Source of the DNA: SAR324 cluster bacterium
Lineage (GTDB): Bacteria > SAR324 > NAC60-12
Assembly (NCBI GenBank): GCA_028281495.1
Contig: JANQJU010000024.1
Span: forward strand, 1-54,396
Direction: 5' to 3'
Length of the DNA stretch: 54,396 bases
Part shown: positions 42,167 to 51,135 of the stretch, piece by piece
How the letters are laid out: every line of letters starts with the position of its first letter
Position numbering within the stretch: position 1 is the first letter of the stretch
Position numbers and translations under genes: made by a program
The notes under the pieces: generated by a model
The model's input: only the letters and a program-made list of their open reading frames with translations
Databases searched by the model: none
What the model was told of the DNA's origin: nothing

Positions 42167-42277
42167 TCTATCTCCTATAAAATATCCCAGCTGCCAAGAG
42201 TACCACTGAATGGAAGCTCCGCTCCCAAAAAGAGGGCTGAGGATGGTGAGTGGGTTTGGTCGGCATTAGTATCTCCT

Positions 42278-42344
42278 TTATTGAACTGGTGAGTTTAATA
42301 AAAGGATAGCTGACTGAATTATTAAACGCAACAGTTTAATAATT
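42278..42344. promoter_or_regulatory. Two related palindromes, candidate TetR operators upstream of the MBL-fold gene
   Basis: Dyad 1 (42317-42344) is AATTATTAAAC-N6-GTTTAATAATT with perfect 11-bp arms. Dyad 2 (42278-42301) is TTATTGAAC-N6-GTTTAATAA with one mismatch. They share the spacer length and half site, and their centres are 41 bp apart, close to four helical turns. They lie 112-178 bp before the MBL gene start. The rest of the 490-bp gap 42167-42657 holds only a short antitoxin-like ORF. Confidence 0.65.
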
Positions 42345-42430
42345 GTTTTTACTCTTTATGGTTATTTTGAATTTTTCATGGAATGGATCGTTACAATCTC
42401 TATCATCGATCACCTCTTTGAGCATTTTTT

Positions 42431-42514
42431 CTACCTCGTCTCTTCCACTTGTTTGCCCTCTGTAATAATTTTCGAAAGATTTTTCCGGGCTTTAGGGACT
42501 CCCATTGATTCCAT
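42431..42514 (-). pseudogene. Short ORF resembling the N-terminus of a Phd/YefM-type antitoxin
   Basis: The 27-codon frame begins 'MESMGVPKARKNLSKIITEG', close to the opening of Phd/YefM antitoxins ('..AR.NLSKLL.E'), with AAAGAGG a few bases before the ATG. It stops after 27 residues; another frame stays open beyond, suggesting a frameshift. No toxin gene is adjacent. A remnant is most likely. Confidence 0.35.
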
Positions 42515-42657
42515 AGTACCTCTTTGAATGGCGTTACGATAAATAGATATAAAAATTGTACAATTATGATTACGGTAAATCAAAAGACATCGAGAGGTTT
42601 CAGGTCCAGTTGTACTGAGATGTAACGTTAGCAAATCAAACACAATATGAGGTAAAA

Positions 42658-43572
42658 ATGCATAGGAAGTTTTTGATAATCAGCGCTGTGCTCCTGGTCT
42701 TGGCTTCCCACAGCTCTGCGGGGCAACAGATTGCTCTCACGATTGATGATGCCCCCGCAAGACCCAGCAAACTGTATTCAGCAATGAAACGTAGTCAATT
42801 GCTGATACAACAATTGAAAGAAGCGAAGGTGAATCAGGTTGTTTTTTTCGTAAATGGCGGACTCGCTGATTCAAAAAGCGGTCTCCGACGATTGCAACTT
42901 TATGCAGATGCGGGCCACCTTCTGGCAAACCACTCCTACCATCACTGGGATCTCAGAAAAAAAGAAGCGGCCCTTTATGCACAAGACATTCTCAAAGCAG
43001 AAAGTCTCATCCAGCACCTTCCCAATTTTAAGAAGTGGTATCGTTTTCCGTTTCTTCAGGAAGGCGAAACCCGAGAGAAGAGGGACCATCTACGCGTATT
43101 TTTGAAAAACCACGGATATCTCAACGGGTATGTGACGATCGATAATTGGGATTTTTATATCAATCGACTCTTACAGGAAGGCCTGAACCAGGGATGGCGT
43201 TTCGATAAGGACAACTTAAAGAAAGTGTATCTAGAGCACATGTGGAATGCGGTAGAGTTTTATGACGGTATTGCAAAAACATTCTTCGCTTCTCCTGTCA
43301 AACACACTTTGTTGCTTCATGATAATGATGTCACGGCCATGTTGATCAAAGACTTGGTGGTGCTACTGCGAGAGAAAGGCTGGACAATCATTAGTCCCGA
43401 AGAAGCGTATGCCGACAGGCTGGCCACGACTGAACCTGATGTACTGCTGAATAATCAAGGGCGAGTTATGGCCATAGCCAAATCCAAAGGCTATCGCGGT
43501 CCATTCAGGAGTGGAGAAAATGCTCGAACCATAAAAAACATGTTTACCCAATATAACGTTTGGTTGAATTGA
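42658..43572 (+). CDS. Secreted polysaccharide deacetylase (NodB homology domain)
   Basis: The 304 residues start with a signal peptide (cleavage near 'SSAG-QQ'). The NodB motifs are 'ALTIDDAPARPS' (motif 1 with the catalytic and metal-binding Asp pair), 'LANHSYHHWDL' (motif 2, His ligands), 'WYRFPFLQEGE' (motif 3) and 'HTLLLHDNDV' (a late active-site His). Such enzymes remove acetyl groups from chitin-like or peptidoglycan sugars. The C-terminus overlaps on the other strand with the tail frame of a TIR relic, but the deacetylase itself is intact. Confidence 0.88.
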   Translation: MHRKFLIISAVLLVLASHSSAGQQIALTIDDAPARPSKLYSAMKRSQLLIQQLKEAKVNQVVFFVNGGLADSKSGLRRLQLYADAGHLLANHSYHHWDLRKKEAALYAQDILKAESLIQHLPNFKKWYRFPFLQEGETREKRDHLRVFLKNHGYLNGYVTIDNWDFYINRLLQEGLNQGWRFDKDNLKKVYLEHMWNAVEFYDGIAKTFFASPVKHTLLLHDNDVTAMLIKDLVVLLREKGWTIISPEEAYADRLATTEPDVLLNNQGRVMAIAKSKGYRGPFRSGENARTIKNMFTQYNVWLN

Positions 43573-43574
43573 GG

Positions 43575-43859
43575 CAAACCAGTGAAACCGAACAACATTT
43601 CTCCATTGTGGACCGTGGCCAAGTAACTGCCCAAGAGGTTGAGGGCCAACGCATGACCGCCAAATTCTTGGGAGGTTTGTTCACGTTTGGCGTTTTGTAG
43701 TGCTTTTTTGATTTCTGGAAGCCAGTCATCCCCTGTTTGGATTTGGTCGTCCACCCAAAAGCTGAACAGATTTTCGTTTTGCAGCACTTGGAGTTGACCC
43801 ACCAATCGATCTTTCCAAACATTATCTTGATGGCTGTAGGAAATGAAAACTTGGCTCAT
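43575..43859 (-). pseudogene. Remnant of a TIR-STAND NTPase gene, internally deleted
   Basis: The frame starts with a good TIR opening, 'MSQVFISYSHQDNVWKDRLV', and 'FSFWVDDQIQTGDDWLPEIKKAL' region, about 58 residues. It then jumps to 'EFGGHALALNLLGSYLATV', which belongs to the end of NB-ARC/STAND ATPase domains. The second half of TIR, the P-loop and any sensor repeats are missing, and the remaining frame runs into unrelated sequence overlapping the deacetylase gene. A defence-type NTPase reduced by a large in-frame deletion is the best reading. Confidence 0.7.
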
Positions 43860-44069
43860 GCTTCTTCCTATTTTAAGGCATCGATCTGTTCCCCAACTGG
43901 CAATTTTTTTGAATCCCTCATGATGGAATCAAGGATCCATGACACTATGAGTGATCTCCATCTGAAAAACAAGACGAGGGGATTTACAGAGAAAATCATA
44001 TCTTCTCAAAAAAATGATCGATAAATCGTAGCCGTGTGGCAGTGAGCACCCCGTTCTGGTGACATACGG

Positions 44070-45407
44070 CTAAGGCTTTCCCGATAGCTGATTCAGCTTT
44101 CCTTGTAACTGGCGGTTTTGTTGTTTGAGAGCCGCTGCCTGTTGACGGAAATCGGTGGTGATATCAATGTCGAATTCTTGTACTTCGTCGGCAAAACGGT
44201 TGCGTAAAATCAAATAGAGGGTCCCATCTTTTAAGCCTTGGAACTGAACATCCGAAACCCCCTGTTCAATCAAATCGGCCTCTGACAAAGCGATCAGCTT
44301 CCGTAACAGTTCTTTGAGATCGAGCGTCAATTGCAATCGTTCTTGGATTTCTTGATGCGTCCATTGACGATCAGAGTATTTCGTGAGGAACAACAAAATT
44401 CGTCGCGCATGAATGTCGTTGATGCGATCTAATGACAAATCGATATAGTCGGCCCACGTACGGGAAAAGCTGCTTTTGCGGTTCGTCAATTCGTATTGAA
44501 CGGTTTGCACCACACTTTCGGAATCGGTGAGATTCTTTTTGCGGAAACTGCTCTGAATGACGCTGGATACAAAAAATGGATCGTTTTGGCACAAGGTGCT
44601 GATCAAAACTGCACACTCATTCGAAATGGGAACATTGTGATAGTCGGCGTAGCGATAAACAGATTCTAAAGCGGCGGATTCTTCCAGATAAGGCGATAGC
44701 TCTTCGAAACGCAATCGCCCGGCTTCGAGATATTTGTTGACCACCGAAACCAACCAACCAATGTACGACCCTGTTACAAACATCGGAGCAATCTTGGACT
44801 CCGCATGCTCATGGTAACTTCCAGGCATGGAGGCATCATGGATCGTCAACGATTTATCAGTGCACACATATTCGGAGAGATTCTGGAATTCATCAATCAT
44901 CACCACCCACCGCCGTTGCAGCGACGCTGCATAGGCATGAGGGGCGGCATAACAAAGTGTCCACATCACATCAAAGGCTTGTCGGGCACGGGCGTTGGCT
45001 AAACCCCGTATATCGCGAACGACGTGATCAAATCCCTGTTGTTCGGCATACTGTTGGAGGTCTTCCAGCGGAAGTGGGTTGGAAACAAAGCTGGGATCGC
45101 GCTGGATGAAGGAAATATACTGATTGGCAAAGTGGCGGTAGTAGTCCTCAGAGAAGTCGGGAAACCAGACTCTTTTAGCTTTCACTTCGTAATAAAAGGG
45201 AACAATGAGTCCGTTGTCGCTCCAAATTTGGTTGAACATCCGTTGCACAATCGCGGTTTTGCCACTTTTCTTGCGGGCCAACAACGCAGTGGATTTGGAT
45301 ACCTTTTTATGAACCCCTTGAAGCCACTTCTCGATGAAATCGAATTCATAAGTTCGCCCCACCAACAACTCCGGGGGGCCAATCCGTTCTTCCAAAGGAT
45401 ATTCCAT
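44070..45407 (-). CDS. Second ATPase of the two-gene module, nuclease-less copy (B1)
   Basis: The 445-residue protein starts 'LEERIGPPELLVGR' and has a P-loop 'LLARKKSGKTAIVQ', Walker B 'WVVMIDEFQN' and a long helical region, ending in a short coiled coil 'ALKQQNRQLQGKLNQL'. It aligns end to end with the first ~440 residues of the protein at 49236-50993 but stops right after the coiled coil, so the C-terminal PD-(D/E)XK domain is absent. It follows the PF09820-type gene A1 by 21 bp in the same orientation, mirroring the other module. The fold resembles archaeal-type STAND/ORC ATPases. Function unknown. Confidence 0.75.
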   Translation of the reverse strand: MEYPLEERIGPPELLVGRTYEFDFIEKWLQGVHKKVSKSTALLARKKSGKTAIVQRMFNQIWSDNGLIVPFYYEVKAKRVWFPDFSEDYYRHFANQYISFIQRDPSFVSNPLPLEDLQQYAEQQGFDHVVRDIRGLANARARQAFDVMWTLCYAAPHAYAASLQRRWVVMIDEFQNLSEYVCTDKSLTIHDASMPGSYHEHAESKIAPMFVTGSYIGWLVSVVNKYLEAGRLRFEELSPYLEESAALESVYRYADYHNVPISNECAVLISTLCQNDPFFVSSVIQSSFRKKNLTDSESVVQTVQYELTNRKSSFSRTWADYIDLSLDRINDIHARRILLFLTKYSDRQWTHQEIQERLQLTLDLKELLRKLIALSEADLIEQGVSDVQFQGLKDGTLYLILRNRFADEVQEFDIDITTDFRQQAAALKQQNRQLQGKLNQLSGKP

Positions 45408-45428
45408 ATGTTCCTTCCAAACTGTAAA

Positions 45429-47111
45429 TTATAGTTGTATGGACTCCACCCAAACTTCCTTTCCCCGAACCACCACGCCGATTCCGGTGATTTCCTTCAC
45501 ACCTTGGGCTTTTAACTCTGTGGCATACTTCATCTTTTGAATCTGACCTAAAGCGGTTTGCATGGCCTCTTCCGGGGACTCTTTTTGTTCGGAGTCGATT
45601 TTTTTGAACTCAAACAGGAATCCGGGTTTTTGAGGATCTTGGGGCTGGAGCATCACATCATACTGACCTTGGCCACTTTCTCGATTGGAACGCACTTGGT
45701 AGTCGTGCAGATGCAGCAACATGCCAAGGAATAACCCATGATAAAACTTTTCGGGATTGGGTTGGGCGGTGTCGTGAAAACTAAGGGACCGGAAAACGAT
45801 GTTTTGAAATCGGCTTCGGAAGTGGTCCCAATTTTGGTCTCGTAAGGAATCGAGCAATGATTTCAACGGAGATTCTCCCAATTGTCGGCTCAACCAGGAG
45901 CGCACGGCTTGACGGTAATAAATCATCACTTCTTTATTGGGGGGGACGAGGTCGTAGACCATCAGGCTTTCCACTTCATCCCATTGAGGGTTAATGGGCT
46001 TGAGATAACCACTGAATGTCAAAAGATTCCATACTGCATGGCGACTCCTTCGGACATCTCTTAAAGCGATTTGATCGTTGAGAAAGAAACGTTCCAACGG
46101 TTGCCCATTGAGCAGGGTTTCCACATCATTTTGAATCTCTTGGTCGCTTTCTTCCAAGATCAGTTGCCGCACCAATTCATTGGCACTGGTGTTGGCCCAA
46201 TAAGGTTCTGGATGGGGTGGTCGGCGTTTCACATATTCCAGCACCGACCATGGGTTGTAGATGATTTTGCCGCCAAAGAGGTAGCCGTTGTACCAATCCT
46301 GCAACTGCTGTTGATGGGCGGAGTCCATGGCACAGTCGTTCAGAAGTCGGGAGATTTCCTCTTCGGTAAAACCAAAACAGGTGCTGAATTCAGGGTTGAG
46401 GAGAGAATAGACTTCCAGATGATTGAGATCGGAAAAAATGGATTCTTTGGTCACTCGCAAGATCCCGGTCAATAAGGCTTTTTTGAGGAAGGTATTGGTC
46501 TTGAGCAGGGATCCCGACAGATTGCGGAGGAATTTGGACATTTCTTCGTAGTAACCTCCCAACCAAGCTTCAATGAGGGGCACATCATATTCATCAATAA
46601 ACACTATCACGGGTTTACCGGTGACTTGGTGCAAAACTTTACACAGCTTGAGCAGACTCACTTCAACCGTTCTCACCGGAGCATCGATTTTGCGGAATTC
46701 CTCAAAGGTGAGCCATTGCGCATCAGGAATCAAAGGACGGTAGGCCAGACAAACCTCATACAGCTCATCCCGAAAACTATAGAGGGCGTCTTCCCAGGAT
46801 GAGGCTTTGATGCTTTTGAAGTTCAGATACAGGACCGGATACTGACCCTGTTCCACCATCAAATCTTCCTGTTGAGCCACAGACAAGCCTTCAAACAAAT
46901 ACCGGTGGTCTTCTTCACTCTGCTCAAAGAAATAACGCAACATTGAGAGATTGAGACTCTTGCCAAAGCGTCGAGGGCGGGGCAAGAGCAAGACATTGGA
47001 ACTATCGTCCCAAAACTCGCGAATCATGTGGGTCTTGTCGACGTAATACAGATGTTTTGTTCGAATCTCTTTAAAGTCATCAATGCCAACAGGTATTTTG
47101 GGGGCGGTCAT
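45429..47111 (-). CDS. PF09820-type ATPase/nuclease, first gene of module 1 (A1)
   Basis: The 560-residue protein has 'LYYVDKTHMIREFW', P-loop 'PRPRRFGKSLNLSML' with Lys51, Walker B 'VIVFIDEYDVP', the conserved 'GILRVTKESIFSDLNH', and a nuclease end 'NRESGQGQYDVMLQP' and 'PGFLFEFKKID'. The ATG at 47111 (AAAGGATC upstream) is preferred over one 36 nt earlier because it aligns with the start of the paralogue at 47477. All catalytic motifs look intact. It shares the greatest likeness with gene A2, to which it is head to head across a 365-bp gap. Confidence 0.88.
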   Translation of the reverse strand: MTAPKIPVGIDDFKEIRTKHLYYVDKTHMIREFWDDSSNVLLLPRPRRFGKSLNLSMLRYFFEQSEEDHRYLFEGLSVAQQEDLMVEQGQYPVLYLNFKSIKASSWEDALYSFRDELYEVCLAYRPLIPDAQWLTFEEFRKIDAPVRTVEVSLLKLCKVLHQVTGKPVIVFIDEYDVPLIEAWLGGYYEEMSKFLRNLSGSLLKTNTFLKKALLTGILRVTKESIFSDLNHLEVYSLLNPEFSTCFGFTEEEISRLLNDCAMDSAHQQQLQDWYNGYLFGGKIIYNPWSVLEYVKRRPPHPEPYWANTSANELVRQLILEESDQEIQNDVETLLNGQPLERFFLNDQIALRDVRRSRHAVWNLLTFSGYLKPINPQWDEVESLMVYDLVPPNKEVMIYYRQAVRSWLSRQLGESPLKSLLDSLRDQNWDHFRSRFQNIVFRSLSFHDTAQPNPEKFYHGLFLGMLLHLHDYQVRSNRESGQGQYDVMLQPQDPQKPGFLFEFKKIDSEQKESPEEAMQTALGQIQKMKYATELKAQGVKEITGIGVVVRGKEVWVESIQL

Positions 47112-47305
47112 AAAGATCCTTTTGGTAAGAAGTACAATTTCCTCCATTTAACTATGTTTCCTAGTTCTCTGCAAACCAATGAATCCCATTTGAAATTCCC
47201 GAACGGGTTGTCCGGCTTTTCATAACCACGAAATAGGATTCGATGCACTATCGTCGAAATTTTTGTTAACTTAGATCAATTGTGCTCTCGGTGAGATACG
47301 TCGAC

Positions 47306-47360
47306 TCAATGATTTTTCGTCCTGTTCAATGATTTTTCGTTTCACTCAATGATTTGTGGT
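47306..47360. repeat. Three iterons with exact 20-bp period between the divergent modules
   Basis: TCAATGATTTTTCGT occurs at 47306-47320 and 47326-47340, with a variant TCAATGATTTGTGGT at 47346-47360; starts are exactly 20 bp apart. A weaker fourth (TGAATGAGGCTT) falls in phase at 47366. The spacing puts all copies on one face of the helix, as in regulator binding sites. They sit in the 365-bp gap between the two divergent ATPase modules, which holds no gene. Confidence 0.6.
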
Positions 47361-47366
47361 TTCCTT

Positions 47367-47397
47367 GAATGAGGCTTTATGGCTCCCAAACGCAAAC
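47367..47397 (+). repeat. 31-bp sequence shared with 51562-51592 (5' scar of a PF09820-type gene)
   Basis: The two 31-bp stretches match at 29 positions and include an ATG followed by codons for a 'MxPKRK' start. At 51574 that frame continues as a PF09820-like N-terminus; here it diverges at once. It marks a former gene start or a recombination breakpoint. Confidence 0.6.
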
Positions 47398-47476
47398 TTG
47401 AAGTGAGCAATCAAAGGGGGGGTATCCAACCCCGTTTGTGAATTGTTTAATTTGAATCCCTTCATGAGATTTTCCC

Positions 47477-49213
47477 ATGCCTCCTCCTGAATTGCCCGTA
47501 GGTACGGATGATTTTTATAAACTACGAGTGAATGGCCACTATTACATCGACAAAACTCACATGATCGGTGAATTCTGGAGAGATGGAGCCGAAACCATTC
47601 TGCTTCCACGTCCCCGACGCTTTGGGAAATCACTCAACCTCACGATGTTGCGGACTTTTTTTGCGAAGCCCCGAACATCGCCATCTCCCCATCACCCTCG
47701 GGTGTTGTTTGAGGGACTGTCGGTCACGCAAGATGCCACGATGATGGCTGAGTGTGGGCAATATCCTGTCCTCTTTTTAGATTTCAAAGGCGTTAAAAAT
47801 GAGACCTGGGACGATGCATTGAAGTCGATCACCTGGATCCTTGCCGAAGTCTTTGCCGACTTCCGGGATCTGGTGGACCTCCAACCTCCAGAACAACAGC
47901 GATACGATGCCCTGGTTGGTGGGCAGGCAGATGGTCCCAGTTTGCAACAAGCACTACGCTGGTTATGTGGGCTGATCAAAAAGGCAACGGGTTCGCCTGT
48001 CATGGTCTTCATCGATGAATACGATACGCCATTGTTGGAAGCATGGTCCTTTGACTATTACCAGCCGATGGTGACCTTTTTACGAGGATTGATGGGGAAT
48101 TTGCTCAAAGGCAACCCTCACTTAAAAAAGGCATTGGTCACGGGAATTTTGCGAGTGACTAAGGAGTCGATTTTCTCTGATTTAAATAACCTAGAAGTGT
48201 ATTCGCTCCTGTCCCCCAATTTCAACACATGCTTTGGATTTACTGAAGAAGAAGTTGCCAAGATCCTGGAAGATTTTGCTATCGATTCAGAAAGGCAAGA
48301 ACAGTTACAACAGTGGTACAACGGTTATCTTTTTGGGGATAAAGTGATTTACAATCCGTGGTCCATCATTGAATACGCCAAGCATCAACCTCGATTTCTT
48401 GAACCATATTGGGCCAATACCAGTGCCAATGAGTTAGTCCATCGCTTGATTTTGGATAACAACAACCCGCGAATCAAATACGATATCGAGACATTGCTGA
48501 ACGGGGCAGCCCTCACTGGCATGGTGCTCAACGAAAAAATAGTCCTCCGGGATTCTCTCCATTGGAGCAAACGGGGCAGCCGTGGGGAGATATGGAATCT
48601 CCTCACCTTCAGCGGTTATTTGAAGCCCATTCGTCCTGAATGGGATGAGTTCCAGTTGAGACAAAAGTACGATCTGGTATTGCCCAACAAGGAAGTGAAG
48701 ATGTTTTTTCTGGATACGATCCGAGTCTGGTTGGAAACCCAATTGGAATTCAATGCGCTCTCCGAGGTTTTTGAAGCGTTGATCCAGCAAAACTGGCCGT
48801 TGTTCGAAGGACGTTTGCAAGAGTTGGTTCGCGATACGATGAGTTTTTTCGACACGGCAGGAAAAGCACCGGAACGGGTCTATCATGCCTTCCTCTTAGG
48901 AATGCTAGTGAACCTGAGAGGCTATCGGGTGTCTTCCAACCGAGAGAGTGGTCATGGACGGTACGACGTGATGCTGATTCCTCAAGACACACAACATCCC
49001 GGATTTGTGTTCGAGTTCAAAAAATTCCGCAAGAAAGAGGACTCCACGGTGAAACAATCGCTACGATCCGCCATTCAACAAATACAGACTCAAGAATATG
49101 CTGCCGACTTGAAACGATTGGGGTGCTCGCACATCATCGGCATTGCGGTCGTCATGCACGGAAAACGGGTTTGGGTGGAGACCGTAGAATTGTCATTGCC
49201 TACCTCTCGTTGA
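47477..49213 (+). CDS. PF09820-type ATPase/nuclease, first gene of module 2 (A2)
   Basis: The 578-residue paralogue of A1 has 'HYYIDKTHMIGEFW', P-loop 'PRPRRFGKSLNLTML' (Lys51), 'VMVFIDEYDTP' as Walker B, 'GILRVTKESIFSDLNN' and the nuclease segment 'NRESGHGRYDVMLIP' with 'PGFVFEFKKF'. A short insertion near residue 65 ('PRTSPSPHHP') distinguishes it from A1. Every catalytic motif is intact. It is followed after 22 bp by the second ATPase gene, so A2-B2 is an operon. Biological role unknown; DNA cleavage gated by ATP is the working expectation. Confidence 0.88.
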   Translation: MPPPELPVGTDDFYKLRVNGHYYIDKTHMIGEFWRDGAETILLPRPRRFGKSLNLTMLRTFFAKPRTSPSPHHPRVLFEGLSVTQDATMMAECGQYPVLFLDFKGVKNETWDDALKSITWILAEVFADFRDLVDLQPPEQQRYDALVGGQADGPSLQQALRWLCGLIKKATGSPVMVFIDEYDTPLLEAWSFDYYQPMVTFLRGLMGNLLKGNPHLKKALVTGILRVTKESIFSDLNNLEVYSLLSPNFNTCFGFTEEEVAKILEDFAIDSERQEQLQQWYNGYLFGDKVIYNPWSIIEYAKHQPRFLEPYWANTSANELVHRLILDNNNPRIKYDIETLLNGAALTGMVLNEKIVLRDSLHWSKRGSRGEIWNLLTFSGYLKPIRPEWDEFQLRQKYDLVLPNKEVKMFFLDTIRVWLETQLEFNALSEVFEALIQQNWPLFEGRLQELVRDTMSFFDTAGKAPERVYHAFLLGMLVNLRGYRVSSNRESGHGRYDVMLIPQDTQHPGFVFEFKKFRKKEDSTVKQSLRSAIQQIQTQEYAADLKRLGCSHIIGIAVVMHGKRVWVETVELSLPTSR

Positions 49214-49235
49214 TACCCCTATTTTGAAAGGCGCT

Positions 49236-50993
49236 ATGTCAGAACACCCCCCCCAATTCCCACTTGCTGAACGGATTGGAGACCCCAGTCTCTTTGTAGG
49301 CCGAGAAAAAGAATTCCAAGCCTTTGACAAATGGCTGGGATGGATCGAAAAACGAGTTGGCCCATCGCGAGCACTGCTGGCTCGCAAAAAAGTTGGGAAA
49401 ACCGCTTTTGTGGAACGGCTGTTCAATCGCCTTTGGGTCGCCAATGGAAAAATCATTCCGGTCTTTTTTGAGGTCAGCAGCAAGAAGTGTTCGTTGATGC
49501 GGTTTTCGGAGGACTATTTCACCACCATCCTTTCCCATGTGATTTCTTTTTGGGATCGCAACCCCGGGCCCCTCAAAGATGTCATGACCCTGGAAGATAT
49601 TGGTCGATGGGCCGAAACGACTCAACAGCCATTTGTTCAAAAGGAAATACGAAACTTCGGCATCTATAAAAATGAATCCAATGCTCACCAGGCTTGGATT
49701 CAAGCGTATAGCCTACCCAGTCGCTTGGCCGTGACGTTGAATCAACGGGTTTTGGTCATTTTGGACGAATTCCAAAATATTGGTTTTTCAGTCTATCCCA
49801 CCGAAGACTTGAGTGGAGAACCGGACGAATCCATGCCGGGTTCCTTTCATGCAGTCGTAGAATCGAAGGATGCCCCCATGCTCGTGACCGGATCGTATCT
49901 GGGAATGATTGTGGAAATCAGTCGCCGTTATTTAGAGGCGGGGCGGTTGCGTTATATTCATCTGTCCCCTTACCTCGCCGAGCATGAAGGTCTTGAAGCG
50001 GTATACTCCTACGCCTCTTATTTTGGAGAGGAAGTCAGCAATGAATCGGCAGTGGTGATCAATCAATTGTGTCAGTCGGACCCGTTTTTCATTCAATGTG
50101 TGTTGTCCTCCAGTTGTCCGGATAAGGATCTGTACACTCCTGAGGGCGCAGCGGAGGTGGTACGCTTCGAAATTGCTAATGAAGATGGAGATTTTGCCAA
50201 AACCTGGGAGGAGTATATTCAAGGAGCGGTGAATCGAGTCAATGACATCCATGCCAAAAAAATGTTGCTGTTTCTATCGCAACAAAATCATCAATCCTGG
50301 ACCCATTGGGAGATCAAAGAGAAACTCAACATTGATCTGGACGATTCGGAAGTCTTGGACAAGTTACGGAAATTGGTGAAAGCGGATGTCATCCAAGGTG
50401 GATCATCTGACATTCGGTTCAGAGGGGTGAATGATGGAACGCTCCATATGGTTTTGAGGAATCGTTTTGGAGACGAAATTCAGGAATTCCAAGCCGATTT
50501 TAAATCCGAATTCGCTGAAGAAATCGCTCAGCTTCGTCAAGAAAACCGATCCTTGAAGGGCAAGCTGAGTCACTTGATGGGACGTGTTGCAGAAATGATT
50601 TTGGCCAATGATATCCGCAGTCGCCATGTATTTCAGCCTTCTGTTTATTTCAAAGGCCTGTCCGACAATCCCAAGTTGTTGATTCAAAAAGTCGAAACGC
50701 GCTTCATGATCAATCGAGAGGATGGCAAAACTTTGGAACTCGACATCGTGGCCCAAGCCGATGAGGGATGGGTTTTGCTAGTCGAAGTGAAGAAACGCGA
50801 AACCCCCTCCGACGAGACGATGGTTCGGGAATTCCTGGAAAAGCTTCGCGTCTATCCCATCTTGCATCCGTTGGCGAAGGTGATTGCCGGATTTCTTTCA
50901 CGAGGCGGGTTTACGGAATCAGCCACCGTCCTTTGTCAAGAACACGGAATCGGTACCGCCACCGACTTCGAATTCACTGAACCGAAGTGGTAA
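49236..50993 (+). CDS. Second ATPase of the two-gene module with C-terminal PD-(D/E)XK nuclease (B2)
   Basis: The 585-residue protein opens 'LAERIGDPSLFVGREKEF', has a P-loop 'LLARKKVGKTAFVE' (Lys55), Walker B 'RVLVILDEFQN', a sensor-like 'PMLVTGSYLGM', a winged-helix region (about 340-410) and a coiled coil 'AQLRQENRSLKGKL' near 435. The final 150 residues form a PD-(D/E)XK core: Asp503 in 'LELDIVAQ' and Glu517-x-Lys519 in 'VLLVEVKK'. B1 lacks this part. The ATG at 49236 follows GAAAGG and aligns with the B1 start. A nuclease on both partners suggests a two-component cleavage or defence complex. Confidence 0.78.
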   Translation: MSEHPPQFPLAERIGDPSLFVGREKEFQAFDKWLGWIEKRVGPSRALLARKKVGKTAFVERLFNRLWVANGKIIPVFFEVSSKKCSLMRFSEDYFTTILSHVISFWDRNPGPLKDVMTLEDIGRWAETTQQPFVQKEIRNFGIYKNESNAHQAWIQAYSLPSRLAVTLNQRVLVILDEFQNIGFSVYPTEDLSGEPDESMPGSFHAVVESKDAPMLVTGSYLGMIVEISRRYLEAGRLRYIHLSPYLAEHEGLEAVYSYASYFGEEVSNESAVVINQLCQSDPFFIQCVLSSSCPDKDLYTPEGAAEVVRFEIANEDGDFAKTWEEYIQGAVNRVNDIHAKKMLLFLSQQNHQSWTHWEIKEKLNIDLDDSEVLDKLRKLVKADVIQGGSSDIRFRGVNDGTLHMVLRNRFGDEIQEFQADFKSEFAEEIAQLRQENRSLKGKLSHLMGRVAEMILANDIRSRHVFQPSVYFKGLSDNPKLLIQKVETRFMINREDGKTLELDIVAQADEGWVLLVEVKKRETPSDETMVREFLEKLRVYPILHPLAKVIAGFLSRGGFTESATVLCQEHGIGTATDFEFTEPKW

Positions 50994-50998
50994 AATTA

Positions 50999-51045
50999 TA
51001 CAAACACTACATGGTGGAGGTGCAATCCCAGTTTCAATCGAAGTA
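50999..51045 (+). pseudogene. N-terminal relic of an AAA_35-like ATPase gene
   Basis: A stretch encoding 'KHYMVEVQSQF' then a stop matches 'KHYMVEVEPKF' at residues 15-25 of the gene at 37517, with most bases identical between 'CAAACA' and 'CAGTTT'. No ATPase motif follows on this strand. It begins 6 bp after the B2 stop codon. Confidence 0.65.
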
Positions 51046-51135
51046 ATCGGGTTGTGAGGTTGCCATTAGGTCGTGCGTACAAACACTGGCTCGACCTGAA
51101 TCGGCGGAGTGAAATCGCCAGTTAAGGAGGCCATT

